Assembly (NCBI GenBank): GCA_943326825.2
Contig: CALPUT020000053.1
Span: 1 to 10,781, forward strand
Length of the DNA stretch: 10,781 bases
Direction of reading: 5' to 3'
From: Chryseobacterium gleum
GTDB lineage: Bacteria > Bacteroidota > Bacteroidia > Flavobacteriales_D > Crocinitomicaceae
Part shown: positions 6,222-10,781 of the stretch, piece after piece
How positions within the stretch are numbered: position 1 is the first letter of the stretch
How the letters are laid out: the number at the start of each line of letters is the position of its first letter
Position numbers and translations under genes: made by a program
Notes under the pieces: generated by a model
Told to the model about the DNA's origin: nothing
The model's database searches: none
The model's input: the letters and a program-made list of their open reading frames with translations, nothing else

Positions 6222-9200
6222 TTATCTAAGAATAAACATCTTTCCAAATTCTTTTTTGAAATAAGTATCACCATCAGTAGATTTATGTTCAATGTCTTGA
6301 CCGTTTATTTGTGCTTTTACGGTATACAAATAGACACCATTTGCAAGTTTGTCACCAAAGTTATCAGTTCCATCCCAAGAATATTCGGTAATATTTTTAC
6401 CGATAAATATTGGTCCTAATTCATCTTCATTGATTTCTTTTACAATTTTACCAGAAACATTCATTATTTGAATTAATACTTTATCTGGAACTTCAGAGCC
6501 TGTTAAAGTGAAGACAAATTTTGTTTTAGTACTAAATGGATTAGGGTAATTCATTAAATAAGTTATAGTTGATGCATGAATTACTTCAAATGATATTCTA
6601 TAATCTAAATCACCAGATAAATTACCACTTCTATCTGAACCTTGTACTAAAATAGAATATTTCCCATCTTTAATGAAATTAGCTAAATAATTTATCTTAA
6701 ATCTTTTATTTTGTGTATTTGCTGGAGTCCATTGCATTATAGAATTGCCATTTCCATCAGTGAAATAAATTCGCTTTTGATTTCCATCAGGATCAGTAAG
6801 ATAAATTGCAAATAAAGATGTATCTGAATCATTGTTCATTACTAAATATGGATTTTCATCTTTTAGAGAAATTAATATTTCACTTTTTGGAGAAACAATG
6901 TCTCCATTTAATATATGCCGATTATCAAAAGTTACGTCCAATATCGGATTTTTCTCTTCTCTATTAACGTAAAAAGGAATTTGTAAAAGGTTATTGAAGT
7001 GTTGCTGTTCAGGTTGGTCAGTAATGTAAAGACTTCCGTTAACATAAGGATTCACTTCCATCCAAAAAATATTATAGCCAGGTAGACCAGTAGTTGTGAA
7101 TTCAATCGTATCTCTAAAAGTTTCTCCAACTAATAGAGAGTCTTGTCTATTATAGCTTATAGGATGTTTTATATGATTCTCATCTTCTACCCAATAATTG
7201 ACTAGAAGAGAATCCATATTTAAGTTATAGATATTTTTTATATCCATAGCAAAGTTTATTTTTTCACCTTGCTCTAATGTATCTTTATTTGGTAACCATG
7301 TATATGGAATTGAATCATCGAGTGCAGCTTCTGGTAAAGGTGAATATAAAACATGCCAATGATCAATTTGAGAAGGAGTTAATTGGATTGTATCTATATA
7401 ATTTGCTTCTAGTCTAATAAAAGGAAACTGTTGTGCAGGCATGATTAAGTTGAAATTTACAATGGAATCATTCCTAGTCATTAATGTGTCAATTCTTATT
7501 TGTTCCACCCCATTTATATCGAATCCTACAATAGACAATTGAGTAGAATCATTTCCAGGAATATTTTCTAGAGGATCTTGTTTCCAATAGATAGTCCCCC
7601 AATTAGATGCTGGTCCAATTAAAGTTGATTCTTCATATCCAGAATTTTTGAAACTTCGAATAATTGTGTTTAGTGTAATATCTTGACCTGGTAGTTGTGC
7701 AAATGTTTCGACAACACTTGAGGTGTCACCTTTTTTACAAATAAATATAAATGGCCGATTTGGGCGTGATGGATTTATACTATCAGAACCTAAATTTGCA
7801 AAAGTAGTATATACCGAAGGTGAATTCTGACTCCATAAATCATATCTAGTGTTAAAAGGTGTATAGATAATTAAATAATTACTATCTGGTACAACGTTAT
7901 TGATTAAATTTTGAAAAGCAGCCATCGATGTGGGATCTGCTTGATGATAAGCAAAATACCTCATTACTCTTGGTACACATCCACCATTATCATTGTAATT
8001 ACCAAAATTGTTATTAACATTTTGATTAACAGGTAAATATCTTGTTCCCCATGGGGTTAGAGTAGAATAATCGATAATTGCTACATGAATAGCAGGGTTA
8101 TTCATATCAGCCGGCCCACATACACCTTGGTCACCAGAGCCAACTTGTCCATTTAAGTTCCAAAAATTCTGACCAACTAAGCTTGTTACTCCTCTAACTT
8201 TAGATTGAACTTGTTTTATATATGGCATAAAAATACGTTCCCTTAAAGCTCTGTTGTAGTTGATTCCACTAAATTCATTTTTTTTATATTGAAAAAAATG
8301 ATCTTGCCCCCAACCAGTTTTTCCTTCAATATATTGAAAAGATTGTTCTCGCCACATTGGATTAGTTTCATTGATTGCTACTCTCCAGAAATAAACCATA
8401 CTATCTTGACAAATTAATGGAGCATTTACATTTGAAGAAACAAATTTCCAATCATCAGGATTTACCTCTTGAATACCACCTAAACCAGAAACTAATGCAT
8501 ATCTATTTTCAGGACTGTTAAATAAATCTGTTGTATCAATTTCGAATCTATACGTATTAAAATCTGCTATTGGATTAATTGTGGAAGCCTTGAAAGTTAC
8601 ACTGTCATTTGGTACTACCGCAAAATCGTATGGTAAAACGGGCAATATTCCATCGATATTAATAAATAAACTTTTAGAAATTTGGTTATTATTTAATTCA
8701 TCGAATTGCTCATTAATAAAGTTTGGAATATCTGCAGAAATATAAAAAGTATTAATTCCACTTGAAATATTTGCTTGAAGTGGAATTAATATTTTTATAG
8801 TATCCTTATAATTTAGACGAGGAACATTAATCGAGTAAATTGAATCAGTTGATATTAAAGGAAAATCTCTTCTAATTTCTAATTGAAAAGTGTCTGTTAT
8901 TGCTTTTCCATAATTTGTTAAAATAATATTCATTTCAATATTATTTGTATTTAAATCTAATATTTCAGGAAGAAATGAGACATTTTCGACTTTTAATTCA
9001 ATTTCAGGTTTTGGAAATGAATTCAATTTTATCATAGGATCACCGTTGAGAACCATTTGGGAAGTTGTCGATTCTAAACCTAAATTACTACTGATACTAT
9101 TCAAGTATGAAATATTCTCTTGTATTTGTTTACCAATTGTTTTTCCATAATTTTCTGAACTAAATTGGCGGTACAATTCTGTTGAGTATAATGCAAGGGT

Positions 9201-10781
9201 ATTTGATAGACCTTTGTATACACTTGAAATAAATGCGATTGCTCCAGCATCAACAGCATTAACAAAGTTTTCAGAGTTAGAATATTGAGTATTATATATA
9301 TCACCGTTAAAACATGAATTACCAAGAACAATAGGGTATTTATTCAAATTATTCCATGTACTTGGATTATCTAAGTTGATTTCAAAACCACTTCCTGAAG
9401 GTGCTGAATGACCGAAAAAGGTCATTAAAGAAACACCACTTTGTATTTTTGCAGTAACATCATTAAGTACTTGAATATCTAAAGGAAGAGTTGATGATTT
9501 ATAAACTCGTGTAACTTCACCAGCATAATTTGCATTTTCAATTATGTTTTCCATGTCATTTAAATAACCTTGGAAAAGTGACTGTTGAGAGGCGTCAGTT
9601 CCTCCACCTAAATGTAAAATTTGTTTCTGCCAATGCAAACTTGAAATATTACTACAAAAAGTTGAATCTTGTTGAAGATCATAGGCTTTGATTTTTTTTA
9701 AATAATTTTTTAATTGGGTATTTGTTGTTACAGCAATTCTTCCCGTTGGAATCAATGGTGCCCAATTGTTTCCTTCTAATTTTGCTGTTATTGCAACATC
9801 ACTATTTGGTTGGCCAAAAGTGGGAATAAGATTTTGAGAATAATAAATAGGATTTTGTCTGAAAATTTGAGCAGTAGAACTGTTAGCGTTTATGTATCCA
9901 GAAGATAGTGCTTTTCCTAGTAGAAATAATCCAACAGGTTTTACAGAAGCATTATTATATATGTAGTGAGCAAATCTTCTGATTCCATTTATGTGTTTAT
10001 TGATACCTCCTCCAAATTGTAAATATAATTCATCAATATCTGCAAGTATTACATTGTAATGTCCTCCCGCAACTGAATTTCTATAGTCAGCATATTCTAG
10101 AGAGGCTGAATCCATTTTTTGATTATATATCATTAACAAAGCACCATCTGCATTAAAAGAAGGGTAATTTGTAAACAAACCAGTTCCATTAACAGGAGTT
10201 AATGATGTTAAACTAGATATAGTATTCAAGTTTTGGTAAACAACTTTTTGTTCTTGATTTGATGAATTATTAGAAATTAATGTACTATAAAAGGTTGTAT
10301 TATTAGTTAAGTTTATTTTTTTTGGATTGTCTCCAAAAACAAAAATGATAGGGTTGTTATAATTGACATTTGTAAAGTCCAATCTTATTTTAGTCTCAAG
10401 TGGATTGTTTTTGATATTAAAAATTGTAAAAGAACTATTTTCTAAACTTGGAGTTTTGGGGTATTTTATTGACCAATAATTCAATGCTTGATAGTCAGTT
10501 ACAGCTCCTTGATCGTTAATCATCATCCATTTCAAACTTGTAGAACCATTATTCAATTCTGTTACTGGAAATGTTGTATTTGAATAAATTTGTCTCCAAC
10601 CTGTGACAATTTCGTCATGTAAAACATAATTATTATTTCCTATTTGCCATTTAGTATGATGATTTCCAACACCTGTATAGTTGGCATTTGATTTCGTTAC
10701 AGATATGCCATTGAAAATAGCTGAAGGCGCATCACTTCCAGTGTACAAAGAACTTGTATTTGCTGATAAATTTAAGGTAGT
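6222..10781 (-). CDS. C25 (gingipain-like) peptidase, long PorU2-like T9SS protein, 5' partial
   Basis: A very large surface protein with a gingipain-type cysteine protease domain, resembling the long PorU-like (PorU2) sortase group of T9SS bacteria. PorU cleaves the C-terminal signal of T9SS cargo and attaches cargo to the cell surface. Numbering from the TTG codon at 10748, the C25 core spans about 197-575. It includes GRIAVTTNTQLKNYLKKIKA, FFGHSAPSG with candidate catalytic H447, GNSCFNGD with candidate C479 (32 residues on, close to the H-C spacing of gingipain RgpB) and the closing NGDPMIKL. Further on are CARDB/Ig-like segments (about 578-690 and 1155-1262), a fibronectin-like part between, and an ILEI/PANDER-like region (about 880-1010: IHVAIID, NNVVPDSNYLIIYTPF, FIFICKKG). 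A FlgD-like C-terminal domain (1397-1508) has NYPNPFSTKTKFVFTLTG, WDGTDNFGD and LANGVYLYTV. The reading frame stays open to the window edge, so the TTG is an internal Leu codon. The signal peptide and true start lie outside. The MBOAT gene follows after 12 bases. Confidence 0.85.
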   Translation of the reverse strand, partial: TTLNLSANTSSLYTGSDAPSAIFNGISVTKSNANYTGVGNHHTKWQIGNNNYVLHDEIVTGWRQIYSNTTFPVTELNNGSTSLKWMMINDQGAVTDYQALNYWSIKYPKTPSLENSSFTIFNIKNNPLETKIRLDFTNVNYNNPIIFVFGDNPKKINLTNNTTFYSTLISNNSSNQEQKVVYQNLNTISSLTSLTPVNGTGLFTNYPSFNADGALLMIYNQKMDSASLEYADYRNSVAGGHYNVILADIDELYLQFGGGINKHINGIRRFAHYIYNNASVKPVGLFLLGKALSSGYINANSSTAQIFRQNPIYYSQNLIPTFGQPNSDVAITAKLEGNNWAPLIPTGRIAVTTNTQLKNYLKKIKAYDLQQDSTFCSNISSLHWQKQILHLGGGTDASQQSLFQGYLNDMENIIENANYAGEVTRVYKSSTLPLDIQVLNDVTAKIQSGVSLMTFFGHSAPSGSGFEINLDNPSTWNNLNKYPIVLGNSCFNGDIYNTQYSNSENFVNAVDAGAIAFISSVYKGLSNTLALYSTELYRQFSSENYGKTIGKQIQENISYLNSISSNLGLESTTSQMVLNGDPMIKLNSFPKPEIELKVENVSFLPEILDLNTNNIEMNIILTNYGKAITDTFQLEIRRDFPLISTDSIYSINVPRLNYKDTIKILIPLQANISSGINTFYISADIPNFINEQFDELNNNQISKSLFINIDGILPVLPYDFAVVPNDSVTFKASTINPIADFNTYRFEIDTTDLFNSPENRYALVSGLGGIQEVNPDDWKFVSSNVNAPLICQDSMVYFWRVAINETNPMWREQSFQYIEGKTGWGQDHFFQYKKNEFSGINYNRALRERIFMPYIKQVQSKVRGVTSLVGQNFWNLNGQVGSGDQGVCGPADMNNPAIHVAIIDYSTLTPWGTRYLPVNQNVNNNFGNYNDNGGCVPRVMRYFAYHQADPTSMAAFQNLINNVVPDSNYLIIYTPFNTRYDLWSQNSPSVYTTFANLGSDSINPSRPNRPFIFICKKGDTSSVVETFAQLPGQDITLNTIIRSFKNSGYEESTLIGPASNWGTIYWKQDPLENIPGNDSTQLSIVGFDINGVEQIRIDTLMTRNDSIVNFNLIMPAQQFPFIRLEANYIDTIQLTPSQIDHWHVLYSPLPEAALDDSIPYTWLPNKDTLEQGEKINFAMDIKNIYNLNMDSLLVNYWVEDENHIKHPISYNRQDSLLVGETFRDTIEFTTTGLPGYNIFWMEVNPYVNGSLYITDQPEQQHFNNLLQIPFYVNREEKNPILDVTFDNRHILNGDIVSPKSEILISLKDENPYLVMNNDSDTSLFAIYLTDPDGNQKRIYFTDGNGNSIMQWTPANTQNKRFKINYLANFIKDGKYSILVQGSDRSGNLSGDLDYRISFEVIHASTITYLMNYPNPFSTKTKFVFTLTGSEVPDKVLIQIMNVSGKIVKEINEDELGPIFIGKNITEYSWDGTDNFGDKLANGVYLYTVKAQINGQDIEHKSTDGDTYFKKEFGKMFILR

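Noticed and set aside
9101..9331. Leftward 76-codon open frame within the C25 catalytic region
   Set aside because: It overlaps, in another frame, the segment that encodes the conserved GNSCFNGD motif of the peptidase. It shows no family match and no start signal.
10746..10748. TTG as the start codon of the C25 gene
   Set aside because: The same frame continues without a stop to the window edge and encodes a plausible stretch (NLSANTSSLYTGSD, with this codon as Leu). No signal peptide follows the TTG, although the protein must be exported. The gene is cut by the window edge.

Overview
The window looks like a piece of a Bacteroidota chromosome, most likely a member of Flavobacteriales. It is strongly AT-rich. 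It carries two promoters of the Bacteroidota type (TAnnTTTG at -7) and start codons without a Shine-Dalgarno motif. It encodes the LpxD-like paralogue that I know from Flavobacteriia, and a gingipain-type (C25) surface protein with a FlgD-like C-terminal domain, as found in type IX secretion system (T9SS) bacteria. I cannot name a genus from sequence alone.

Layout, left to right. Positions 1-229 are non-coding as far as I can tell. They hold a hairpin (58-92) and five exact copies of a 7-bp repeat (186-220) inside a short inverted repeat, just past the stop codon of a leftward DEAD-box RNA helicase gene (230-1558). A 163-bp divergent intergenic region (1559-1721) contains one recognisable promoter for each direction. 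Two rightward genes follow: an LpxD-family hexapeptide acyltransferase (1722-2648), and a GAF-like plus SpoIIE/RsbU-type PP2C phosphatase (2649-3881) that starts on the base after the acyltransferase stop codon.

The right two thirds of the window is a single leftward operon-like group that converges on the phosphatase gene with a 20-bp tail-to-tail overlap. In transcription order it is: a very large C25 cysteine peptidase resembling the long 'PorU2' sortase-like proteins (6222-10781, 5' end outside the window); 12 bases later, an MBOAT O-acyltransferase (4797-6209); and, joined by a TAATG stop/start overlap, a membrane-anchored SGNH/DltD-like protein (3862-4797).

How the genes may work together. 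The MBOAT plus SGNH pair is the usual make-up of an export-and-transfer O-acylation module (compare DltB/DltD, AlgI/AlgJ/AlgX and PatA/PatB). Its placement directly after a T9SS sortase-like gene raises the possibility that it acylates the cell-surface glycan or glycolipid to which T9SS cargo is attached. That link is inference from gene order. The LpxD paralogue and the phosphatase are probably co-translated, which would tie a lipid A-type N-acylation gene to an anti-anti-sigma or partner-switching type regulator.
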